In this document: positions 24,418 to 33,100 of the stretch, one piece after another
Layout of the letters: each line of letters starts with the position of its first letter
Position numbering within the stretch: position 1 is the stretch's first letter
Assembly: GCF_900113245.1 (NCBI RefSeq)
Contig: NZ_FOOQ01000003.1
Span: 1 to 64,000, forward strand
Direction of reading: 5' to 3'
DNA length: 64,000 bases
DNA from: Halopelagius inordinatus
GTDB taxonomy: Archaea > Halobacteriota > Halobacteria > Halobacteriales > Haloferacaceae
Notes under the pieces: generated by a model
Told to the model about the DNA's origin: nothing
Seen by the model: only the letters and a program-made list of their open reading frames with translations
The model's database searches: none
Made by a program: the position numbers and the translations under genes

Positions 24418-26367
24418 ATGAGTTCTGCGCAGTCCACAGAAACGACCGCCCGACTTCACGTCGAAAACATCGGCGGAATCTCGGAGACCACGGTCGAACT
24501 CGAACCCGGCGTCACCGCGTTGTCTGGGCGAAACGCGACGAACCGAACCTCTCTCTTGCAGGCGATCATGGCGGCACTCGGAAGCGAACGCGCGTCTCTG
24601 AAAGGCGACGCTGCGGAGGGGTCTGTCACGCTCACCATCGGCGACCGGACGTACTCGCGAACGCTGAAGCGACGCGGAGACACCGTCGTCACCGACGGTG
24701 ACCCGTACCTCGAAGACTCGACGCTCGCAGATCTCTTTGCGTTCCTCTTGGAGACGAACGAGTCCCGACAGGCCGTCGCGCGGGGCGACGACCTTCGAGA
24801 ACTCATCATGCGGCCTATCGACACCGACGCGATTCAGACCGAAGTCGAGCGTCTCGAAACCGAGAAACGGAAACTCGACCGAAAGATAGACGACCTCGAT
24901 TCGCTCGACGGGCGCCTCCCGGAACTCGAACAGCGACGGACCGAACTGAGGTCCCAGATTCAGGAGAAACGCGACGAACTGGAGGCCAAAGAACGGGAGA
25001 TAGAGGAGGCGGACGCGAACATCGAACAGTCTCGCGAGGACCGAAACGAGTTAGAGGACAAACTCGACGAGGTCAAGAACGCGCGTTCGAGCCTCGAAGA
25101 CGTCCGATACGACTTAGACGCCGAAGCCGAGAGTATCGAAGCGCTTCGCGACGAACGGACCGAACTGCAGGAAGAACGCGCCGATATCCCCGACGAACTC
25201 GACGACGGAACGGCCATCCAGTCCGAGATATCCGACCTCCGCGACCGGATGCAGACGCTCGATTCGACCGTCAACGAACTCCAGACGGTCATCCAGTTCA
25301 ACGAAGACATGCTGGAAGGGACGAGCGCGGACGTGGCCGAGGCGCTTCGAGACGGACAGGGACACGACCACGGGTCGGTCACGGACGCACTCGTCGAGGA
25401 AGACAGCGTCGTCTGTTGGACGTGCGGAACGCAGGTCGAGACGTCGCAGATAGAATCGACCATCGACCGCCTGCGTGACCTCCGCCGCGAGAAACTCGAC
25501 CAGCGAAACGACGTGCGTTCGCACATCGACGAACTGGAGGACGAACGCGCCGAACTCGACACCCTGCGGCGACGGCGAGAGAAACTCGACGACCGAATCG
25601 AGAGCATCGAGGCCGAACTCGACCGACGGCAGAACCGCCGCGAGGAGTTGAAGTCCCGACGCGACGAACTGTCGGCCAGCATCGAGGACCTCGAGATCGA
25701 AGTCGACGAACTCGAAGAACGCGACTACGGCGACGTACTCGAACGCCACCGCGAGGCGAACCAGTTGGAGTTCGAGATCGGTCGCTTAGAGAGCGACGTC
25801 GAGGACGTCGAAGACGAGATGACGGAGGTCGAATCGCGCCTCGAAGAACGCGACGACCTCGAACAACGCCGCGACGAGGTTTCGGAGCAACTCGGGGAAC
25901 TCCGGACTCGAATCGAGCGGATCGAACGCGAGGCGATAGAGCAGTTCAACTCCCACATGGATACGGTCCTCGACATCCTCGACTACGCCAACCTCGACCG
26001 CATCTGGATCGAACGGACGGAGAAGACCGTCCGAGAGGGACGGCGCAAAGTCGATAGGTCGGTCTTCGACATGCACATCATCCGCAGTTCCGACGACGGT
26101 GCGTCTTACGAGGATACCATCGACCACCTCTCCGAGAGCGAACGCGAAGTGACCGGACTGGTGTTCGCGTTGGCCGGCTATCTCGTTCACGAGGTTCACG
26201 AGACGGTGCCGTTCATGCTTTTGGACTCCCTCGAAGCGATAGACTCGGAGCGCATCGCACAACTCATCGACTACATCAGCGACCACGCCGACTACACCGT
26301 CGCCGCACTCCTCCCCGAGGACGCCGCGGCGGTCAGCGACGAGTACGAACGCGTCACCGAAATCTGA
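24418..26367 (+). CDS. Archaea-specific SMC-related coiled-coil ATPase (Sph type)
   Basis: 649 residues with Rad50/SMC architecture. The N-terminal ATPase lobe has GRNATNRTSLLQAIMAALGS in the Walker A place, where the usual GxxxxGKS reads N-R for G-K. Long coiled coils (about 135-330 and 345-510) flank a CWTCG zinc hook (Cys about 333 and 336), as in Rad50. The C-terminal lobe has LSESEREVTGLVFALAGY as ABC signature and FMLLDSLEAIDSERI as Walker B and D-loop. I recall the Walker A variant as typical of this archaeal subfamily, so it is not a mutation. Following rdfA it probably acts in cell-shape control. Confidence 0.82.
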   Translation: MSSAQSTETTARLHVENIGGISETTVELEPGVTALSGRNATNRTSLLQAIMAALGSERASLKGDAAEGSVTLTIGDRTYSRTLKRRGDTVVTDGDPYLEDSTLADLFAFLLETNESRQAVARGDDLRELIMRPIDTDAIQTEVERLETEKRKLDRKIDDLDSLDGRLPELEQRRTELRSQIQEKRDELEAKEREIEEADANIEQSREDRNELEDKLDEVKNARSSLEDVRYDLDAEAESIEALRDERTELQEERADIPDELDDGTAIQSEISDLRDRMQTLDSTVNELQTVIQFNEDMLEGTSADVAEALRDGQGHDHGSVTDALVEEDSVVCWTCGTQVETSQIESTIDRLRDLRREKLDQRNDVRSHIDELEDERAELDTLRRRREKLDDRIESIEAELDRRQNRREELKSRRDELSASIEDLEIEVDELEERDYGDVLERHREANQLEFEIGRLESDVEDVEDEMTEVESRLEERDDLEQRRDEVSEQLGELRTRIERIEREAIEQFNSHMDTVLDILDYANLDRIWIERTEKTVREGRRKVDRSVFDMHIIRSSDDGASYEDTIDHLSESEREVTGLVFALAGYLVHEVHETVPFMLLDSLEAIDSERIAQLIDYISDHADYTVAALLPEDAAAVSDEYERVTEI

Positions 26368-26881
26368 ACCGACGGGGGGTTCGCCGCCGTCTCGACACGT
26401 CCGCGTCCGCTCGCATCCTTCGTTCCTCACCGTCGATTCGGAGCCGAATCTCACTAAACTAATTGGAGAGACGCCGAGGAATTCCACCAGACATTCGGCG
26501 GTTCCGACACCGAAACCCGGGGACGCGGAAGTCGTCCGACGACGAGCGCACTCTGCCCATCTCGACCGTGAAAAACGACCCGTACGTCGAATCTACGGCT
26601 TCTGATCTCCGGCGAACTGAACTCATGAGTTCGGGGCTGTCGGCGAACCACCGTGACGGTTCGGAGCGACTGCGGTGCGTTCCGACCGATTGTCCGCCGC
26701 GAAACTACGTAAACAGACTTTAACGCGACTCTGCGGGACATTTTGCAGTCTCACTTGCTCCAGACACGGTGCGGTCCGTTCCGGTTCCTCAGACCGTCTG
26801 ACAAATTAATTTGTCCAACACAGTATGGAAAACGTGACCAATTAGTTCCGGGCGAACGACTCGAAAACTGGCCGCGGACGA
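26368..26881. other. Convergent intergenic gap with a perfect palindrome
   Basis: Lies between the convergent SMC-related and AI-2E genes, so promoters are not required here. I see no gene. A 16-base perfect palindrome is at 26800-26815, and A/T-rich sequence surrounds it. Confidence 0.4.
26800..26815. repeat. 16-base perfect palindrome
   Basis: GACAAATTAATTTGTC, its own reverse complement. It could be a protein-binding site or a bidirectional transcription end between two convergent genes. Confidence 0.6.
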
Positions 26882-28186
26882 TTACTCCCCCGCCGAATCC
26901 CGTCCCTCTCTGGGGCCGGAGTTGACGGGAGAATCTTGTTCGTCCTCGCTGTCGGGGTGAGTCTCCCTGTCGGGTTCCGTCGCGCGTTCGGACGCTTCTT
27001 CTTCGTCCGTCTCCGCGAGTGGTTCTACGTCCGCGATGGGTCGCTCGGGGCGGATTAGCCACGGGAGGACGATTCGGCCGAACTCGAAGACGACGACGAG
27101 GACGAGTGGACCGAGGAAGATACCGTACCAGCCGAACATGAGAGGGCCGAGCGTGTACGCTATCATCACCGCGCCGACGTGGAGCGACCGCCCCGAGACG
27201 TAGGGGCGAAGCAGTTGGTCGGGGATGTAGTCGACGATAACGATGGAGACGGCGGCGAACACCACGGGAAACCACAGCGTCTCGGGTCCGACGAAGACCG
27301 ACAGTCCGAACAGGTACACCCCGACGGGAATCCAGATGAGTTTGATTCCGATGACCGGGATGAGACTCGCCGCGCCGGCGAGAAGTCCGATGAGGCCCGC
27401 TTCGGGGATGGCGATGCCCGTCGGAGAGAAGGCGTTCAAGCCGGTGTAGGTCACCGCCCCGAGGAGGCCCGTAAACAGCGCGTTGAGGATGTTTCCGAAG
27501 TAGACGTTCTTCAGGTCGCGGTCCACCGCGCGAAGGTACGTCTCCACGACGCCGTCCGTCTCGAGGAACGTGTCTTGGGCCCACTTTGCGAGTCGGTGTC
27601 CGTCGCGGAGCAGATAGAAGACGATGACGAGGGCGATAAACAGGTGCAGTGCGCCGTTCAGGAGGATGACAGCCGACGTGCTCAACACGTCCACCAAGTC
27701 GGCGGTGATGCTGCCGAGGTTCAGTTGGTTCAGTTGCCCCGGGTTCGCGATAATCTGTTCGACGGTGGTCTCTAGCTCCTCTATCGACGCCTCGATGTCG
27801 AAGTACGGCGAGAGCACGTCTTCCAGTTGACCGAGTCCGCCGTCGCTTCCGAACTCCCGGAGTGAGCGGACGGCCACGACGAGCGTCCACCCGACGAGAA
27901 CTAACACGGGGAGGGCGACGAGCAGAAGAGACGCCGCCACCGCCGCCGTCCGGGACGAGGTGCGATTCAGCATGCGGTGAAACACCGGCCGGGTGACGTA
28001 GTACGCGAATAAGCCGAGAACCGCCGTCCCGACGTACCGCCACGAGACGTACGCCAGCACCGCGAGCAAGAAGAGCGCGACTATCCACAGTGCGACGCGC
28101 CCTCGCGAGAATTCGACGCTCTCTAAAGCGGCGGTGCTTCGCTCTCGGATTCTCGTCGACCGGTCGGATTCGGTTTCGTCAGTCAC
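26882..28186 (-). CDS. AI-2E family transporter
   Basis: 434 residues with about eight membrane segments and the layout of the AI-2E/PerM family: an N-terminal pair of helices (LWIVALFLLAVLAYVSWRYVG, LGLFAYYVTRPVFHRMLNR), a large loop with coiled-coil character (about 110-160), then LALVIVFYLLRDGHRLAKW, LLGAVTYTGLNAFSPTG, GLLAGAASLIPVIG and the C-terminal LGPLVLVVVFEFG. The last 50 residues are acidic and low-complexity. Family members export small molecules or exchange ions for protons; the substrate cannot be told. Monocistronic and convergent with the SMC-related gene. Confidence 0.88.
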   Translation of the reverse strand: MTDETESDRSTRIRERSTAALESVEFSRGRVALWIVALFLLAVLAYVSWRYVGTAVLGLFAYYVTRPVFHRMLNRTSSRTAAVAASLLLVALPVLVLVGWTLVVAVRSLREFGSDGGLGQLEDVLSPYFDIEASIEELETTVEQIIANPGQLNQLNLGSITADLVDVLSTSAVILLNGALHLFIALVIVFYLLRDGHRLAKWAQDTFLETDGVVETYLRAVDRDLKNVYFGNILNALFTGLLGAVTYTGLNAFSPTGIAIPEAGLIGLLAGAASLIPVIGIKLIWIPVGVYLFGLSVFVGPETLWFPVVFAAVSIVIVDYIPDQLLRPYVSGRSLHVGAVMIAYTLGPLMFGWYGIFLGPLVLVVVFEFGRIVLPWLIRPERPIADVEPLAETDEEEASERATEPDRETHPDSEDEQDSPVNSGPREGRDSAGE

Positions 28187-28376
28187 GTTTGTATCTCGCC
28201 TCGAAAAATTGCGGAGATACGGGGGATACGTCTTCGGTTGACATAAGAGTACTCACGGCCGAACGCCGGAATCTACCGGTGACTCGCCGTGACTGGTCGT
28301 TCTGTGGTGGGCGGCGAGGGAGACGAAACGGAACGCTGCGTGTCCCGGCCCGTACGGCGCTGGGGTCGACTCCGTG

Positions 28377-29084
28377 TCAGAGCGAACTATCCTGTTGGGA
28401 CTGCTGAGGTGCCGCCTCGCGCGGCGATTCGAGGGGAAGGCGCTCTTTGGCCGCCTGCTTGTCCGACGGGCAGTTGATTTCCAGATGGCTGTCTTCGGGG
28501 ATGTGGACTCCGAGCGTCGGTATCTCTTCGTACACCGTCGGATACCACTCGTGGCGGTTGTCCCGCAGGTGTTCGACGGCCGCGTCGAGGTGGCTCCGGT
28601 CTATGATGCCGAGTCCCGCGTGACGGTGTCCGGGAATCTTCCCGTAGGCGGCGACGCGCCCGTCGTCCAACTGAATGGCGGTGTGTTCGGTCTGCGTACC
28701 CGGGAGACAGGCGACGACGCTTCGGCCCTCGGCGCGTTCGTGGGCACGGACGACCTTCGAGATGGCCTCTCGGGTGACCACGACGTCGCCGTTGAGGACG
28801 AGCACGTCGTCGTCGATTTCGCAGAGCGCCCGGTAGAGGGACTCCGCGTTGTCGTACTCGTCCCACTTTTCGACGACGACGGTTCGACTCGGCGAGAACC
28901 GGTCTACGACCGTCTCGTGGCGGTAGCCGAGGACGACGGTGGAGACGTCGACGAACGGCTCTATCGCCGCTCTCTGGTGTTCGTAGAGGATTCGGTCGCC
29001 GACTTCCATGAACGTCTTCGGCACCTCCTCTGTGTGGTGACCCATCCGGCCGCCGTCGCCGGCGGAGAGAATTACTGCGTGCAT
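28377..29084 (-). CDS. NTP transferase, LicC-like (probable cytidylyltransferase)
   Basis: 235 residues of the GT-A nucleotidyltransferase fold: MHAVILSAGDGGRMGHHTEEVPKTFMEVGDR, then VVVEKWDEYDNAESLYRAL and DDVLVLNGDVVVTREAI, ending with EEIPTLGVHIPEDSHLEINCPSD. The N-A-x-S-L and the ending resemble LicC/choline-phosphate or polyol-phosphate cytidylyltransferases more than sugar-nucleotide enzymes. It overlaps the upstream CDP-glycerol-glycerophosphotransferase-like gene by 13 bases, so the two are one operon. A reasonable inference is that it makes the CDP-activated donor which that enzyme uses; the alcohol is unknown. Confidence 0.72.
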   Translation of the reverse strand: MHAVILSAGDGGRMGHHTEEVPKTFMEVGDRILYEHQRAAIEPFVDVSTVVLGYRHETVVDRFSPSRTVVVEKWDEYDNAESLYRALCEIDDDVLVLNGDVVVTREAISKVVRAHERAEGRSVVACLPGTQTEHTAIQLDDGRVAAYGKIPGHRHAGLGIIDRSHLDAAVEHLRDNRHEWYPTVYEEIPTLGVHIPEDSHLEINCPSDKQAAKERLPLESPREAAPQQSQQDSSL

Positions 29085-30055
29085 GCGGTCACCTCCGTCG
29101 CAACTCGGTTGGACGCCCGTCCGTCCATGGGGATTCCCAGTTCGTCGCGGAACGACTCCTGTCGCCGCCGAACGTCCTCGGGCAGTCCGTTCTCGTAGAG
29201 GTCGTCGACCGTCTCGACGTCGAGTCGGCGGGTCTGATAGCCGAGTTTCGGCACCTCGGCCTCCGACGCAACCGACGTGAACTGCACGAACGGGCGGTCA
29301 GTGTGGAGCCATTCCGTGACGATACCCGAGTAGTCCGAAAGCAGGATGTCCGCGTCGAGGAGGCTCTCCGTCGGCGTCTGGTGTCGGTCGAAGACGACGT
29401 TCGGGAGGTCGGTGATTCGCTCTCGGCACCGTTCGGTCACCGACCGTCCCGGTTCCTCCGATAGGTCCATCGGATGGGGTCGGAATCGGAGTCGGTAGTC
29501 GCTGTCCTCGAAGACGTCGAGGACGTGTTCCGCCGTATCGAGGTAGCTTCCGCCCCCGTAGTTGTGGTTCGTGGGGGCGTAGAGGACGTGCCGTCGCCGC
29601 GGCGGGTCACTCGCCACGAGTCGGTCCGCCTCCGGGATGCCGACGACTTCGACGCGAGTGTCCTGTGAAAACCCCTCTCGGTAGCGGTCGGCCCACCACG
29701 TCCCCGGTGCTAACGCCGTGTCGACGACGCCTCGCAGGCGCGAGATAGTCGTCTTGACTTCGTCTCTCCCGAACGACGCTCCGTGTCGGACGTGGACGAC
29801 GGGGTACTCCTCCTCGTAGCGGAACTCGCCCGCCCGAAACGTGTTGTTGCGGACGACGACGTCCGGATCTATCTCGAAGACGTTCTCGTCGACCGCGTCC
29901 ACGTCTTCGACGCTCGCCTCGCGTAGTTCGTCCGAACAGCCTCGCGTCTCCTCGCTGAGCGGAAGGTACGCAGACGAGACATCGACGTGTTCGTCGACGG
30001 CCTCGAACGTCTTTTTCATGAACTCTCTATCGAATGTGTATAGGATGGAAACCAT
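29072..30055 (-). CDS. CDP-glycerol glycerophosphotransferase family protein (TagB/TagF-like)
   Basis: 327 residues. The C-terminal half carries the motifs of the TagB/TagF family: VLYAPTNHNYGGGSYLDTAE, YRLRFRPHPMD, and LDADILLSDYSGIVTEWLHT-DRPFVQF, where the catalytic His (HP) and the DYS nucleotide site sit. The N-terminal half supplies the donor-binding lobe (VVRNNTFRAGEF, VHVRHGASFGRDE). In bacteria such enzymes build teichoic-acid chains from CDP-glycerol or CDP-ribitol. Archaea have no classical teichoic acid, so the product is likely a polyol-phosphate decoration of a glycan. First gene of a two-gene operon. Confidence 0.85.
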   Translation of the reverse strand: MVSILYTFDREFMKKTFEAVDEHVDVSSAYLPLSEETRGCSDELREASVEDVDAVDENVFEIDPDVVVRNNTFRAGEFRYEEEYPVVHVRHGASFGRDEVKTTISRLRGVVDTALAPGTWWADRYREGFSQDTRVEVVGIPEADRLVASDPPRRRHVLYAPTNHNYGGGSYLDTAEHVLDVFEDSDYRLRFRPHPMDLSEEPGRSVTERCRERITDLPNVVFDRHQTPTESLLDADILLSDYSGIVTEWLHTDRPFVQFTSVASEAEVPKLGYQTRRLDVETVDDLYENGLPEDVRRRQESFRDELGIPMDGRASNRVATEVTACTQ

Positions 30056-30243
30056 TCTCTCACCTCTGTTGGATTTTCCGGCTAAACGACCGTTTTCGGC
30101 GCTGGTACCGGCTGAACTGCCTTTCGTATGCTATCTGTTTGCAGCCCTGTTAACGTTTCACCCGTATTTACAACGTCGTCGAGGAGGTGCGCGGTGCTAG
30201 CGGCTGTCTGGCGGCTTTTCGTCGTATTCCGCGACGGGGTCCG

Positions 30244-31152
30244 TTACTCCACCTCTTCGGACGGAACCTGTACGCTCTCTTGAATCGAGTCCGTACGGTA
30301 AAACGTCGATTGGCTACGTGTTTTGGTGGCTTCGTCGTGGACGTGACTGGGAAACGAGAGGTCGGCGACGATGGGCAGGTGGTCCGAGGGGTAGCGGCCG
30401 TTGAGGTAACTGTCCGAACAGACCCCGTGCGTCTCGACGACGACATCGCTCGTGACAAAGAGGTGATCTATCTTCTTGTCGGGGACGAGGTTCTGGAAAT
30501 CTGTCATCGTCGTCAACGGGCCGTGGTGCGGGGTAGTCGAGGCGAACTGGGCGTCGCGGAGCGTCCGCCCCTCCGACGCTTGCGAACGCTTCGTGAGGTG
30601 TTCGTACGGCGGGGACGACTGTCGGCAGTTGAAGTCGCCCGTCACGACGACGGGTTCGTTCGGAGCCAGTTCGTCGATGCGCCGTTGCAGAAGTTTCGCG
30701 CCCTTCAGCCTGGACGTCTCCCCCTCGTGGTCCAGATGAGTGTTGAAGTGGAACAGTTCGACACCCGTCTGTCGCTCTCGGAGTTTGACGTACCGAACGA
30801 GTCGCGGGAAGCGTGCGTCCCACCCGACGCTCCCGACTTCGTCGGGTTCTTCGGACAGCCAGAACGTGGACGACTCTTCGAGATTAAATCTCTGCTTATC
30901 GAACCCAACGGCGGCGTACTCACCCGCGTTCTCTGCTTTCGCCCGCCCGGCGTTCAACCACTCGTAGGACGGGAGCCGTTCGCGCAAGTCTTGGAGTTGG
31001 TCGTGAAGCGCCTCTTGGAGTCCGATGATGTCGGGTTTGTGAAACCTGATGACGCCCGCGACGTTGTCCCGACGGATTCTCCACGCGTATCGTCCGTCGT
31101 TAGGGTTGTCATACCGGACGTTGTACGACATCACGGTGATGGGCCGCGGCAT
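30244..31152 (-). CDS. Endonuclease/exonuclease/phosphatase (EEP) family hydrolase
   Basis: 302 residues with the full EEP metal and catalytic set: VMSYNVRYDN (Asn), PDIIGLQEA (Glu), FNTHLDHEGET (His), VVTGDFNCRQ (Asp/Asn), KKIDHLFVTSD (Asp) and the terminal SDHLPIVADL (Asp-His). Members hydrolyse phosphodiester bonds in nucleic acids or in inositol phosphates; which one cannot be said. The C-terminal 30 residues are a Ser/Thr/Gln-rich tail outside the fold. It stands between the teichoic-like pair and a small unknown ORF. Confidence 0.88.
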   Translation of the reverse strand: MPRPITVMSYNVRYDNPNDGRYAWRIRRDNVAGVIRFHKPDIIGLQEALHDQLQDLRERLPSYEWLNAGRAKAENAGEYAAVGFDKQRFNLEESSTFWLSEEPDEVGSVGWDARFPRLVRYVKLRERQTGVELFHFNTHLDHEGETSRLKGAKLLQRRIDELAPNEPVVVTGDFNCRQSSPPYEHLTKRSQASEGRTLRDAQFASTTPHHGPLTTMTDFQNLVPDKKIDHLFVTSDVVVETHGVCSDSYLNGRYPSDHLPIVADLSFPSHVHDEATKTRSQSTFYRTDSIQESVQVPSEEVE

Positions 31153-31220
31153 TTGAATCTAGGAGTAGTCTTCGGCTCATACTACTTAACCCTAGAGTTC
31201 TCCATCTTCGTACAGATTAA

Positions 31221-31502
31221 TTATCCGTAAAGTTCGGCCGCGATGCTCGCTTCGTGGCCATCTACCATCTCGATTACCTCTTCGACGTCGTCCTCCGAGA
31301 GGTTGGGGTTGCCCGAAGTCCAACTCTTGAGCATCGAGAGCCGACCGATGAGATAGCCGTGAACCCAAAATCGGCCGCGGTCGGTCAGTTCGTCCCGCGA
31401 TTCGACCAGACGCTGGTTCGGTTCGCTCCGCATACCGCTCGCGATGCTCACCGCCAACGTCTCTATCATCTCTTCGAGGAAGAGTCGTTCGTGTGTGTCC
31501 AT
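31221..31502 (-). CDS. Small helical protein of unknown function
   Basis: 93 residues from the ATG at 31502 (MDTHERLFLEEMIETLAVSI), with an upstream in-frame start at 31577 that would add an unstructured 25 residues. It looks all-helical, with a conserved-looking LVESRDELTDRGRFWVHGYL stretch. I know no family. It lies just left of the HPr-kinase-like gene on the same strand. Confidence 0.55.
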   Translation of the reverse strand: MDTHERLFLEEMIETLAVSIASGMRSEPNQRLVESRDELTDRGRFWVHGYLIGRLSMLKSWTSGNPNLSEDDVEEVIEMVDGHEASIAAELYG

Positions 31503-31711
31503 ATAGCACTCTTTAGCATTACTAATACCAATAGTTGACGGGCCAAATTCCGAAGACGGACCCGAGATAGAATCCATCTACATACTTTGAACGTCCGATT
31601 TTATTTTATTAACTTCACTGCTGGCGACGCCGAACCGCGCTCGCGTCACGACACGGCGCACGACCGCTCCCCGACGAGAGAGAAGTCGGGGCCGTCGAAC
31701 ACGACCCGCAG

Positions 31712-32899
31712 TTACTCCGAGTCCGACAGCACCTGATTCGACAGAACTTCCACGAGCCGAGATCCGGACGCCTCCGGCGGAACGGACACGAGGTACGTAT
31801 CGGCCTCGGCCAACGCCTGTCGATACGTCCGGTCGGACTGTTCGGTCATCTCCCGTACCCCCGACCAGTACGTCGGTGAGGCGGCGTGAACCGCCCGCAT
31901 CTTGTCGGTGAAGGAGTCGATCTCCGCCATCATCGTGGACGCACCGCGTTCGGCGATGTCCTCGGGCGTCGTGCGTTCGACGCGGATCTCCTCGCGATCT
32001 TCGACGACCAGATTGACCGCCGTCGTCACCGGAGTCCCCGAGAGACGAGCCACGTCCTCGGAGTGACCCGACAGCGACGACGGGAGGACCATCCGACGGA
32101 CGGACTTCGACCCTCCGAGTCGCTCTCGAACCCGCCACTGTCCCCGGTCGAGCGGTCCTCGTCCCGCCATCACCTCTCGGTACGTCGTCTCGCCGTCGGC
32201 TATCGACTGGGGATACGCGGGCATCCGCTTTCGGTACGGCGACGCGGTCCCGTCCTGAGAGACGACCACCAGGTCGTCGCCCAGCAGGTCGTACCCGCGT
32301 TCGCGTACGAGTTCTCCGCTCACTTCGGACTTCCCGACGCCGCCCCACCCCGCAAAGAGCGTCGCCTCGCCGCCCCGAACGACGCCGCTCGCGTGGCACA
32401 GTGCGCTCTCGTTCGAGAGCAAGCGCTGGTGGAGGAGAGCTTCGACGAGATACTCCGCTAAGTTCACCGCGACGACTTCGGTTCGACTCGCGTAGTTTTT
32501 GTTGTAGCTTCGAATGATCTGTCGCAGTACTCTGCTGTTCGACTCGACTGCCCGTTCGTCGTAGAAGACGGTTATCTCGGTGGATTCTCGGAGCGGGTTC
32601 CCCGTTATCTTCGCCTGATGGCCGCCGTCTCCGATTCGCTCGTGAATCGCGCCGGTCAGGTCGAACCCGGGGGCTCCCTTTCTCGCGTCGACGAACAGTT
32701 CGTCGTGGTCAACCCAGAGACCGCCGTGTATCTCTATGCATCCGTCGGGCGGTTGAACGAACCCGCGACGGAATTCGACGGTCACGTCGGCGTCTTCGAC
32801 GCTCGTCCTGTGGACGTGGTCGAACTGTTCGACCAGTACTCGCCCGACCACGTCGTCGCCGACTGCTACGGTCGTCTCTCCGAACTCGAGTCCCATCAT
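31712..32899 (-). CDS. HPr kinase-like P-loop protein
   Basis: 395 residues. The core matches the C-terminal kinase domain of HPr kinase/phosphorylase: CHASGVVRGGEATLF (about 168-182) followed by AGWGGVGKSEVSGELVRE as P-loop and YDLLGDDLVVVS as the DD-containing Walker B-like strand. The first 160 residues are an unrelated N-terminal domain. No HPr or PTS gene lies nearby. Homologues of HPr kinase outside PTS organisms phosphorylate other small proteins or sugars, including RiPP peptides, so the target is open. A paralogue lies at 61692. Confidence 0.65.
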   Translation of the reverse strand: MMGLEFGETTVAVGDDVVGRVLVEQFDHVHRTSVEDADVTVEFRRGFVQPPDGCIEIHGGLWVDHDELFVDARKGAPGFDLTGAIHERIGDGGHQAKITGNPLRESTEITVFYDERAVESNSRVLRQIIRSYNKNYASRTEVVAVNLAEYLVEALLHQRLLSNESALCHASGVVRGGEATLFAGWGGVGKSEVSGELVRERGYDLLGDDLVVVSQDGTASPYRKRMPAYPQSIADGETTYREVMAGRGPLDRGQWRVRERLGGSKSVRRMVLPSSLSGHSEDVARLSGTPVTTAVNLVVEDREEIRVERTTPEDIAERGASTMMAEIDSFTDKMRAVHAASPTYWSGVREMTEQSDRTYRQALAEADTYLVSVPPEASGSRLVEVLSNQVLSDSE

Positions 32900-33100
32900 G
32901 TTGGTGTGTCCGATTAGGGTAGTTCGCGACAGGATTCACATAATAACCTCGCGGCGCGTCAAAGCGCGCGTTTGTTCTCAGACTCGCGGACTCACCGGCG
33001 GGAAGTTCGACTCGGCGACGACACCGGCCGACCGGCTAGTACGGAGGATCGTCGGATACCCGCGAATTCACGACGCGGACGTCGAGACGACCCACGGATG

